A stretch of 64,000 bases of DNA, taken from the NCBI GenBank assembly GCA_013146195.2, contig CM028382.1, forward strand, positions 59,100,734 to 59,164,733, given 5' to 3'. Below are positions 11,420 to 21,021 of the stretch, one piece after another; within the stretch, counting starts at the first letter, position 1, and each line of letters opens with the position of its first letter. The notes beneath the pieces are model-generated. The model saw only the letters and a list, made by a program, of their open reading frames with translations, was not told the origin of the DNA and ran no database searches. The position numbers and the translations under genes were made by a program. The stretch is from Codonopsis lanceolata. Taxonomy: Eukaryota; Streptophyta; Magnoliopsida; Asterales; Campanulaceae.

Positions 11420-13190
11420 GCGAGATGCTAGCAGAACATTTATACTTTTTTTTAGGGCCGATGCGGCAGAAGACCTGATATGATGAAGTAAAAGGATGCA
11501 AACAAAATATGCAAGCATGCGAATGAAAATTTTCTTTTTCTTAAAAAAAGACTTTTGAATGTGCATGTGTATCATCCGTTTCTTAAACATGTTAAGACAA
11601 GATAAGGCAAGGTGATGGAAATGTAATATAAGAGCTTGAGATGTGGTTTCTGGTTGGCTTTGAAGGGTTATGAATATAGGAGCTGATTGTGATATTTGAG
11701 ATGGAGGTGAAGGAAGTGTTGGGTCACTTTTTAGTCTTTTGACTAGTACATCAATCAAGAAAGGAATTCAATCAGGATTAGTGAATCCTACTAATTGATG
11801 CCTCAGAGGGACCACATTTTTTTCCTTTTTTTTTTCTTTGTACTCTAACTTTTGCCTAGGCTGCCCTTTCGAGTTTTCAACCTAGCGAGCTTTTACCTCA
11901 TAGGGAGCCGGTTTTTCAATGCATGCGAAGATAAGCTGCTTATTCATGAGGGATCACGGTTTTGTAGTTTCTTCGTTTCTTCAGGCGAGGTGGAAAGAAC
12001 AGCTGTTTCTGGAGATGATGAACCTTTATGTATCCAATGAGTTTGGCGGGAGAAGCCCCAGGATGACTCGATGAACCATATTTTGTAAGATGGGACGAAC
12101 AAGTTCCTAAGGAGATTAACTGAACACAACCCTAGAAAGACTCGATTTGGAGAGACTTTTTGTGGGGGACAGAAATGAGTATGCTCAGAGAAAGTGGGAC
12201 GACTCTAATGGACGAAAAGAAGAGTCACGATCCAGAGTTTATCGCCAAGTATCATAAGATTTATGGACCCTACTGAACATTTATCTTTTGATAATTTTAT
12301 ATGTCTTTAGCAAGAAGTTTTGTCCTGGACCCAGATCACGTTACAACCGATTGAAACAAAGCTATATGTTGCAACTAGGTTAGGGTATAGTGTTTAAGTA
12401 TTTGGGATAGATTAGCTTTAGGGTTGAGGATTTAATTGGCCTGTTGCTCAAAGGCATTTTGGGCTATCGATTTGGTTATTTTTAGAAAGGCAATCGCAAA
12501 GAGATCATTGGCTGGCCTTTTAAGTTGTGGGTTTTGGATGAGAATTTGGTTTCTGGATTTGGGGAGATCGGCTTTTGGCTTTGGTTGTGGGTCATGGGGT
12601 TGTCCAAGAGAGATTGATCTTTTTCCCTCCTTTTTTTTGTGAGAGAGAGATTTTGAGGAAGTTGCTCAGGAGAGGCTTCTTTTTTTCTTTTTCTTTTTTT
12701 TTTGTGAGAGAGAGATTTTGAGGAAATCTCTCAGGATAGGCTTCTTTTTTTTTCTTTTTTTTATCCATGGACCTCCTTTTTTGTTGTTGATCTTTCTGAG
12801 CAATTTGAGAGAGTGCTTGAAGAGATATTTGTCTTCTTCCTCATTAGATAAAAAAAGGTTGTCACTCTTGGTGGATATATATATATATAAGAGTGGAGCA
12901 GCCCCAGTTTTGGGAAGCTGGATCTTAGAGACGGTTATGCTTTGATGTATAGTGGTAGCCCCTAGTGTGCCATTTAATAGCTCGGTCGCAATGGGTCGAA
13001 GATGACCTTTTACCAAGACAGAAGGTTGCTTTATCGAACTTATATTTTATATGGTTTGTGGGTCCATATTTCGAAATGACTCATTATCAATCCGTGTAGT
13101 TTTATCATGTTTTTTCATGAGTTGACTCGCCATTTTCATTTTTTTTTATAACAGATATTTCGGCGATAGATGGTGCTCAAAGATCAAGAA
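11420..13190. other. Decayed retroelement DNA, probably Ogre 3' internal region
   Basis: No intact gene. The block at 11837-11900 (TGCCTAGGCTGCCCTTTCGA and TTTTCAACCTAGCGAGC) matches the repeat at 35544-35690, just past pol of the right Ogre element. This suggests the stretch is remnant Ogre 3' internal sequence in minus orientation. From about 12420 to 13030 there are T-rich, GAGAGAGA-containing duplications (a TTGTGAGAGAGAGATTTTGA block at about 12638 and again at 12701). Nothing codes for a recognisable protein. Confidence 0.5.
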
Positions 13191-13196
13191 TAAGAC

Positions 13197-13281
13197 ACAT
13201 ATCAGTAGCCACAAGCCTCGTGGAATCGCTCAATTTAAGTCATAAAAGTATCTGATATCGACGTATAAAATACATCGATTA
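13197..13281 (-). mobile_element. Athila-like LTR end fragment
   Basis: Reverse complement of the start of the Athila LTR at 60817: shared blocks are ATCGATGTATTTTATACGTC, ATGACTTAAATT and CACGAGGCTT. The terminal TG has become TA. The rest of the LTR, expected at lower coordinates, is not recognisable. Confidence 0.7.
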
Positions 13282-13489
13282 GTCGTAAAGCCTTGTACTA
13301 AGTTTTCGAGCCGTAGCTCGATGGCTTCTTTGTGTTTTGACTTGTTGTTAGCCTTGATGCTGTTTAGTTACAATAGTAATCGCTTTACTTTTAAAAGTTT
13401 TTGTTAACTGGTAATTAGTTGGGTTTGCGTGCTTTTGTTGTTGTTGTTACACGCTTGACCCAGATTTCGTGTGGGGTCATGTCACTACA

Positions 13490-14275
13490 GGTCTGATGTA
13501 TTATCTGCATTCACTGAATCTTCGTCAATGGGATAACAACGGAGAAGACTCAGATAAAAAGCTCTTTGCAGTCAATGCAATGAAACAGCCAGCTCGTACC
13601 TCTCTCATCAATTCAACCAACGGTCACAAAAGATCTCTAATAAATGCCATCATTGAAGACTAAAAAACTTAAAGCTCAGAAAATATTCAACAACCTCCAA
13701 GCTCTCTAACTTCAATGCATTCAAGAGATCCAAGTCAATTCTTCAAAGCTTACCAAACAAGAAAGAAGTTGTTCCAATCATTCCATACTTCACCTTCTTT
13801 TTTATTGTTTGAATCATTAACTGTTCTTAGCACACACAATAATTATTATGTTTTCAGATAATTACTCCACCAACCAAACACTTGGTCAAATATTTTGTAC
13901 ACGATCCATTAGTAATTTTTGTAACAGATTTATTAGTGAAAAACATAGTGTATATATCAAATCCAAAGTTGACCGTTTTGGTGGTGGACGTAGCACTCTT
14001 TACAATGTGAATCATCTCAAAATTATTGAGTATTCTTACTTATTGTTGTCATTGCTTAATTGCTTATCTCTTTACTCGTTTCTGTTCTTTGCATAACATT
14101 GAGTTTTCACTGCCAGCAAACTTTGTCTTCAGTTTCTTGTGTACTTCTTCCGCTACTATAACTTAATTTATAAATCGTTAGTACACATAAAAGAAACTTA
14201 GCTCAAAGTTTTAAAGTGTACTTAGGTTATTCAACCCTTCCTTTCTAGCTTAGTAAGTGCCCTCTGGGACCAACA
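13490..14275 (+). mobile_element. Partial SIRE-like copia LTR
   Basis: Diverged match to the 3' two thirds of the copia LTRs at 39657 and 56460. Shared blocks are ATTTTGTACACGATCCATTAG, TTGGTGGTGGACGTA and the end TTATTCAACCC...CTTCTAGCTTA...GGGACC. The first part of the LTR is missing and no primer site follows GGGACCAACA, so this is a truncated LTR. Confidence 0.75.
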
Positions 14276-14421
14276 AACAATAAAAATAAGATTTTAATTT
14301 GTAATTAGCATCAAACATTAGAAAATAACTTATTAAAAGTAATTATTATAAGTAAAACAATGCAAATTCAAAAATAAATACAAATAATGTTCTCCAACAA
14401 TCTAGTTTTGATTTGGTTTAG

Positions 14422-14426
<5 letters not shown>

Positions 14427-14486
<60 letters not shown>
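14427..14486. repeat. (AT)n microsatellite
   Basis: About 30 AT units. It is followed at 14490-14620 by AACCGAACC/GGTTCGGTT blocks that read as an imperfect inverted repeat. Confidence 0.95.
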
Positions 14487-14488
<2 letters not shown>

Positions 14489-15152
14489 TTTGTTTTAGTT
14501 TGGTTCGGTTTTATTTGGTTCAATATGAAAATCGAACCGACTAATTTTTCAATTATTGAAACTGAAACTAGATTTTCTTTTACCAAAATCGAACCAAAAC
14601 GACTTGTTTGATTCTGTTATGTGGTTCAATGGTTCTCTGATGTACACCCTAGTAAAAACCCTAAAAGAAAGAGCGAGAAGTGAGAGGAGGGAGAGAGAGA
14701 CAATTGAAAATGTTATTCAAAATTGTAAAGCCCATATGATTCGGGTTTGTTTAATGGCAAAAAAATTAAAATTATATATTAGATTGTGAGCCTTTAGTCT
14801 TTTAGCAACATTAAATTTAATTAAAGTTTATTTTTCCTATTTTACCCCTTAATTTAACATTTGAGTCTAACGTCCTCAAAAAATGGATTCGCTTGCCACA
14901 TTAAGTTTTATTTAGTGGTCACAAAGGCATGCCAAATTTCAGTTAAAATTAAAGATGTCAAGTTACAAAATCTAGTCATTTCGGATGACACTAATTACTA
15001 ATTAGTACTAAGGAATAGATTATTTCATCTCTGATTATTTTATACTAGATTAAAAAGTTATAGTTCATCATTTAGTAGATAATAAATAAAACTATTTTAT
15101 AGCTCTTATTAATACAGTATTTGGTTTCTCCAATCAATTCCAGTATGAAAAA

Positions 15153-15300
15153 AATTTGGATAAGACGATCTTACATATATTTTTTATAAGATGGATCCTC
15201 TTTACCCGACTCATCGTGTGTTGATGAGTTGAGTTGTGAGAGAGTGGAGTTCCATATTATGCATAAGGATCAGTAGGACGGTCTTACAAGAGACTTACTC
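15153..15300. mobile_element. MITE-like fragment, family A
   Basis: Similar to 27465-27597 through a TAAGA(T/A)GGATC start, an ACTCATCGT/ACTTATCGT block, GATGGGTTGAGCTGTGAG-type core, and an end close to the palindrome GTAAGACCGTCTTAC (here GTAGGACGGTCTTAC). Short, AT-rich, non-coding and repeated in the window near genes, which suits a small non-autonomous DNA transposon. Exact ends and target duplication are not clear. Confidence 0.5.
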
Positions 15301-18190
15301 TTCCAGTATTACAATATATTTTCCCGATCAAAATTTCAATTTCAATATAACGTTATTTTTTCGGATATCTATATTATAAAACAGATCAGGGGCTAACTGG
15401 CGGCTCAGATCGAATTGTGTCAAACACAACTAGCGGTCCAGATTGATTAGTAAATATGTGAGCTGTATATAAACCCCTCAGTTATGAGTTATGTTTAAAT
15501 TACCTCACTCTACAACCAATAAATATGTAATAACCCATCAGTTATGTTTTTTTTTTTTAATTATTATCCTCTCTACAACCAATTACTGTTATAGGAATGC
15601 TTTCCTCTAACACATTTTTTAACCACATACTTCCGTTTGAGTTGACGAGGTAGTTATCTATAATTTATCCCGAGCATCCATTGAGTTGTTTTAATGAAAT
15701 ATTTGTTTGTAACTTTTGTAATTAGTTTTGGCAATTTTAAATATTTATATTTTAATTTTATTATTAATATTTAGCTTGTAATTTCTTAACTAACTGTTAT
15801 CGTAATTAACTGAATCTCAATTTAATTTTTGTCTGACCTAGATTTATTTTTAAAAAACATTTGTTCGTAAGTTTTGTAATTTTAAATATTTGTATTTTAT
15901 CGTAATCAACTGAATTTCAATTTAATTTTTGTCCGACCTAGATTTATCTTTTAAAAAAACATTTGTTCATAAGTTTTGTAATTTTAAATATTTGTATTTG
16001 TATTTTTTATTTTTTTAAAATGTGTGCTAAGTTTTCCTTAATAGTCTGAAATATTCGTGATTTTAAAATAGTTTTTTGTTAGTTCACTCTGTCTCATTCA
16101 ATTTATTTTATATTTTTTCTTTGCCGCGATTTTTATTTTTAAGTTTATTTCAATTAACATGTGTTGTATTGGTGTGTGTAAGAGAGAATTTTTTTTGAAT
16201 GCTTAATTATACTCTTTTTGGATGAGTTACAAAATTTTAAAGAGAATAAGACTTTTTATTTCTTTAATTTTCGGGAAGTCGTCTTTTTTTTTTTTTTTTT
16301 GTAGTGTACATTGATCCGACTCCTACAAAATCTCAAGCATATACTACTTTATTTGCATCATGTTTGCTTCAGACATTGATCACGTCTATACTGACACCGT
16401 GTCATAGGCATGGGCACAAAATCTAGTCTATATTATAAAAGAGCTAGGTAATTGATTAGTGTTATTCATAGATTGAGATTAAATTATCTTAAAAACTTTA
16501 ATAGTTAAGATTCACCCTCACATTCACTTGTGTGGGAAGTTATCTATTTTTAACTCCCTATTTTTTTCTCTATTACAAATCACCCCCTACAACTAATGTT
16601 ATGAGCAGTCACTCATATTTTTTTCTCCCTATATTTTATCTTTACATTACAAAGTTACACCATGTAATTAATGATCTTCTGAACAGTCACCATGTATAAA
16701 ACATCAATTTCTTAACTATAGAAATCAAAACTGTTGAGATCGCGCACGACTACCAGCAATGATATTCTAAATCCTGTTGAGGTTGGCAAACCTACCACGA
16801 TCTAGGCATCAATTCGAGTTGATTCAATGAATACCGTAATTGGGAGAAAACTGTATTATTCGTAAACAGCAAAAACTGCCTCTCAAACAACCCTAAAAGT
16901 GTTTAAATATGCTCAAAACCCTAAAAGCAATAAATTGTCGAAATTACAAAAAAAACCCGAAACTAATAAAAAAATTCAAAGGCCCGTAACCCTATTCAAA
17001 GGTCCGTCTTTTCGAGAGCTTCGATTTGATATGCTGCGGGTCCCGTAACTCCACCCGGGTCAAAAGTTATGCCATTTTCCGCGCACCCGGTCCAAACGGT
17101 CGAGATAATCAAGTGCAAGACTGCCTGCATCACCTCTCAAATATAACATTGTTTTTTAAATTACATCTTCTATTTAAACACTGACATTTCAATAGACGAA
17201 ATCAGATACAATAACAGGATTGATGATCTAGTACCCTTTTAAAATTGCTTGGGTATAAAAGAGAACTAGGTCTATGATGCACGACCCAACTCATCAAATC
17301 CAACCAATTAAATAAAATCAACAACTCGTATGTATACCTTCAAGTAGTAGTTTTGCTTTGAGAAACCAATTAATTTGCTTCTAAGCAAGTACTCGTTTTG
17401 CAATAAGAATGACAAATACGTAAAAACTGAACAAACAAACTAAAAACATGAACATGACCTTTATGTCTAGCTTTTTCAAATCTAGACACATAGTGCAACC
17501 CTTTATCCGAGAGATCTGTTGTGCACATTAGAAGACTTTGCAAACAATTACAAAATAATAACAAGATTAATTAAAGAGAATAAAGAGAGATTAGTGCCAA
17601 CAGACTCGTAAAATTTTAATACAATAGGAATATAATACCAAACGTTAAAAAACCCTAAACAAGAAAAGCGGACAAACAAGTTTCCGCACGAACACGATCG
17701 CCTTTATTAACCAGACGTGACTGCATTATTGTCAGACGCGGTAGTCATCCAAATTTTATGCGCAATTAATGGCAAATCCATGTATACCAATACGATGTAC
17801 ATGGACACCGCTAAAAATATTTTTTTTTTGCCTATTAATATTTTTTATGCTAATTTTTTTTAAAAAAATATATAGTTAGATAGTGAATGTAGCTAAAGTG
17901 GTAAGTGTTTGTGAGATTGTAACAAAAGCCTTGGTTCTAGGCCAGTCAATGGATCAGATATGTATTTGATATAGGTAAATTTGAATCCAATCTGAAACTC
18001 TATATCGCCGATCTGATCCGATAATCTGACGGATCAAGTGTATGTCCATTCATATATATCCGAATCTATTACCAATTAAAATATTCTATTAAATATCTGA
18101 TCCGATCTGAAATATAAATATATGAATACAAAACAATTAGAATAGGAAAGGAAGGAATATCAAAAGACAACATACATATATAATTATGTA
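15301..18190. other. AT-rich intergenic DNA
   Basis: No gene found. Notable parts: two TCTATATTATAAAA starts (about 15368 and 16427); repeated ATTTGT(T/A)CGTAAGTTTTGTAATTTT blocks at about 15680-15990; a less AT-rich block at 16735-17110 (TTGGCAAACCTACCACGATC, GGGTCCCGTAACTCCACCCG) that may be an LTR remnant; and the element of GATCCGAT words around 17990-18110. Confidence 0.5.

Positions 18191-18192
<2 letters not shown>

Positions 18193-18237
<45 letters not shown>
18193..18237. repeat. (AT)n microsatellite
   Basis: About 22 AT units flanked on both sides by ATCCGATCxG/CGGATCAGAT words in opposite orientations (17995-18110 and 18250-18385). Confidence 0.95.
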
Positions 18238-18238
<1 letters not shown>

Positions 18239-18448
18239 TATTATTTTCAAATCGGATCAGATAGATATAGCTAAATTCATATCCGATCCGTTAATATATA
18301 AATAATCGGATTCGCGTTATTGGACTATTATACAAATCCATATCCAAAATTTTGGATCGGATTCAGACCAAATTCCGATCCATTCACAGATCTACTTGGT
18401 TCAATCCCTTGCATTAGTATAATTTAGATTTTTTGTAACAATATGCCA

Positions 18449-18740
18449 GCAATTACGGGATGTAGCTCAAATGTGATTGTGTTTGCGTGTTTATATTTTT
18501 AATTTTTTTTTACCTAAATGACAACGTTTTGTCGTTAATAAAAAAATTAACATGAGAAAACACAAGTAGCCTTCCGCCTCTTTCTCTCCGAGCAATTAGG
18601 GGATGCAACTCAAATGGGAAGGTGGTTGTGTTTGCGTCTTTATTTTTTTGTTTTTTGTTTTTACCTAAATGACACTATTTTGTCATCAATAAATAAAATT
18701 AACATGAGAAAATACAGGTAGCTTTCCCCCTCTTTCTTCC
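18449..18740. repeat. Tandem duplication, 143-bp unit
   Basis: Units start at 18449 and 18592. Each has GCAATTA(C/G)GGGATG, TGTGTTTGCGT, TTTACCTAAATGACA, TTTTGTC and ATTAACATGAGAAAA in the same order, ending in a pyrimidine tract (CCTCTTTCT). Upstream of the germin-like gene by about 0.9 kb. Confidence 0.8.
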
Positions 18741-18947
18741 TGAATGCATTGTGCCCCGGCTGAAAAATATTTCTGGATCCGACACCGTTTATGCAGCCGC
18801 CTATTTTACAGAAACATCGTCCGAATTTCATCCTTGGAGACATGTTCGCCTTCACCTATAACGCGATCGTCTTTCAGACACGGTCGTCTTCTATCCTGAA
18901 GATGCGGCCGCCTTCTCCCCCAAACACAAAAGTCCGTACCGTTGGAT

Positions 18948-19062
18948 TACAATTGTTGTCTCATTGGGCAACAATCGTTGTCTTGTTGGGTTACCATTGT
19001 TGTCTAGTTGGCCGGGTTCTATACAATTGTTGTCTCGTTGAATTCTATACAGTTGTTGTCTA
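18948..19062. repeat. Minisatellite with CAATTGTTGTCT core
   Basis: Five imperfect units of 19-38 bases carry the core (C/G)A(A/G)T(T/C)GTTGTCT followed by (C/A/T)(G/A)TTG. It lies about 0.6 kb upstream of the germin-like gene. Confidence 0.65.
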
Positions 19063-19549
19063 TTCATACCAATCGAGTTCATGCTCACCTGGCAACCAAA
19101 CCTGTGCTATGCTAGACTCCTCTGTAAAACAAATAAACAAGAATATAAATTCATGAACAATCTGCTAATCCGACAATTGGCTAATAATTCAACCAAGAAA
19201 AGAATTGTTTAAGGCCATTGCATCATAAAAGCACCAATTTAATGCTTCACAAAATTTGTTTCACATTAATTGGTCGGCTAACAACTAAATTTGTAAATTA
19301 CAATTCAGATATATGTTTTCCCATTGATGTCCTGAACCTGGGGGCACTGTCAAACACAAGATATATGCTAATATAAAGACCATTTCAATCAACCTTAACA
19401 AGTCAAAACAAACCTTCTCTTCTATCTGCTCTCTAAGATCCAGTCTCATTTCAGATGTTACTCTCACAAAGAAAATTAGCCAACTAACCCACAACCATTT
19501 AAAATGGACTCAGTCTCAATCAAATGGTTCATTTTCCTTGTCCATTACT

Positions 19550-19557
19550 TATTTAAG
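19550..19557 (+). promoter_or_regulatory. TATA-like element of the germin-like gene
   Basis: TATTTAAG lies 83 bases before the chosen ATG, a usual distance for a short plant 5' leader. Function is inferred from place only. Confidence 0.45.
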
Positions 19558-19632
19558 CATTCTAGTTTCGTTTATAGAAGACATCACTCTTGAAAGTTGA
19601 AATTAACCGATCTGCTTCATAGATTAGATGCC

Positions 19633-20307
19633 ATGATTCCTTCACTAACTCCACCAATCAATACCATCCTAGTAATACTCTCTTTGGTATTCATTTTCTC
19701 TCTGTCATTCAGTTTCGCCGACCCTGACCTATTACAGGATATTTGTGTTGCTGACCTGAAAGCAGCATCTATATCTGTTAATGGATTCACCTGCAAAAAT
19801 GCCTCTCAGGTAACTTCAGACGACTTCTTCTTTGATGGTCTGAGCAAAGAGGGGAATACGAACAATGTTTTTGGAACGAATGTGACGGCAGGAAATGTTC
19901 TTGCATTTCCAGGTCTCAACACGCTCGGTATCTCCATGAACCGAGTTGACTTTGCCCCTGGAGGAGTCAACCCACCCCACTCTCATCCTCGTTCCACCGA
20001 GTCTGGAGTGGTTATTAAGGGGCAGATTCTTGTAGGATTTGTGACAACTGGGAATGTGTATTATTCGAAAATTTTGACTGCCGGGCAGATGTTTGTGATT
20101 CCTAGGGGACTCGTGCATTTCCAACGGAACGTTGGAACAGGCAAGGCAATGACATTTACGGCCTTCAACAGTCAACTGCCTGGGGCTGTAGTTCTTCCCA
20201 CAACTCTCTTTGCTTCAAATCCTCCAATACCAAATGAAGTGTTGAGCAAAGCTTTTCAAGTTGGAGATGATGTTATTAGTGGCATCAAATCCAAGTTTGT
20301 TTCTTAA
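19633..20307 (+). CDS. Germin-like protein (cupin), secreted
   Basis: A 224-residue single-cupin protein of the germin-like family, which are apoplastic Mn-binding glycoproteins; members act as oxalate oxidase, superoxide dismutase or others, and the activity here is not known. Residues 1-29 form a hydrophobic signal peptide ending before ADPDLLQDICVADL. Cys38 and Cys54 are the usual disulphide pair. Cupin box 1 is complete (PGGVNPPHSHPRSTE, metal ligands His116, His118, Glu123) and so is box 2 (GQMFVIPRGLVHFQRN, His162). N-glycosylation sequons are at Asn56 and Asn83. Length is normal for the family. The frame is open upstream to a TTG, but the ATG at 19633 puts the signal peptide at the N-terminus and is preferred. 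No intron is needed. Intact, so probably a working gene. Confidence 0.96.
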   Translation: MIPSLTPPINTILVILSLVFIFSLSFSFADPDLLQDICVADLKAASISVNGFTCKNASQVTSDDFFFDGLSKEGNTNNVFGTNVTAGNVLAFPGLNTLGISMNRVDFAPGGVNPPHSHPRSTESGVVIKGQILVGFVTTGNVYYSKILTAGQMFVIPRGLVHFQRNVGTGKAMTFTAFNSQLPGAVVLPTTLFASNPPIPNEVLSKAFQVGDDVISGIKSKFVS

Positions 20308-20895
20308 ACTGCTGCTGGCCGCGACAACTGCATATGTTATAATACTTGGTGTTTATGATAGTTTTCTGTGTAACAGAAACTATGAGTAAAGTAGAGACTT
20401 CTGTTACATGTACTTGTTACAATTGTTTTATTTTAATTTTTACCCAAGTTATTTTCCATTATCATTAAAGCAAATGAAAAGGCTCCATTTCTATTTACAT
20501 GACATGCATGCTGGTAACTGGAATCAGACGAAGTTGATCCAGAAGGAAACAACAATTCAGATTTAACAATACATCCTTTAGATACAAGTCAACAAATACT
20601 AGATTCACTAAAGAAGATTGTTCTAATTAAAACCAATATGATTTAGTACACTGAATGAGTTAGATAAATTATTACACACATAAATGGGAATTTCTACAGA
20701 GGTTATGCTTATGCATGCTATACTGATCATAAGCTTAAGAATGGTCTAATAAATGCCGGAAACAAAGCTCAGAGCTTCGCATCAAATACAGAAACCACGG
20801 GAAAAAAACCTTTCCATTGAAGATGGCAATTGTAATTATGTGTCCCTGGATTCGCCTAAAGTTTGTCTGATTGATTAAGGCAAAGCAACGTCAGT
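20308..20895. other. 3' flank of the germin-like gene and intergenic DNA
   Basis: The first 150 bases are AT-rich with a TGTAA...TTTTATTTTAATTTT stretch suited to poly(A) addition. From about 20760 the sequence would be the 3' untranslated part of the minus-strand exon at 20896, if that exon is real. No other gene is seen. Confidence 0.4.
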
Positions 20896-21021
20896 TCATG
20901 TTGCTCTCTCAAAGCTGCTACCTATCTGCATATGAAGCCACTCTTGTTGTGATCCCTGACCATTATCCCTAGCCACTTGAGCACCATATAACATTCCTGT
21001 ATCAAATGATGGTGGTCGAAG
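20896..21021 (-). CDS. Possible last exon of an unrecognised gene
   Basis: On the minus strand a branch-point-like CTGACTGATAAC and an acceptor TTTAAG at 21022-21027 lead into 41 codons and a TGA stop (20896-20898). The peptide contains LRPPSFDTGMLYGAQVARDN, QQEWLHMQIG and ends SSFERAT. Its composition (mixed charge, Trp, Met, no low complexity) is more protein-like than the surrounding AT-rich DNA, and it lies where a gene facing the germin-like gene would end. I do not recognise the family. No upstream exons could be assigned with confidence, so this may be the last exon of a gene with large introns, a gene relic, or chance. Confidence 0.3.
   Translation of the reverse strand, partial: LRPPSFDTGMLYGAQVARDNGQGSQQEWLHMQIGSSFERAT

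Noticed and set aside
14368..14611. Tyr/Ile-rich frames on both strands
   Set aside because: Translations of an (AT)n array; the same holds for 33387-33616, 34094-34322, 34635-34820 and 58621-58896.
19597..19632. Upstream TTG start for the germin-like protein
   Set aside because: TTG is not expected in a plant nuclear gene, and the ATG at 19633 puts the signal peptide at the N-terminus.
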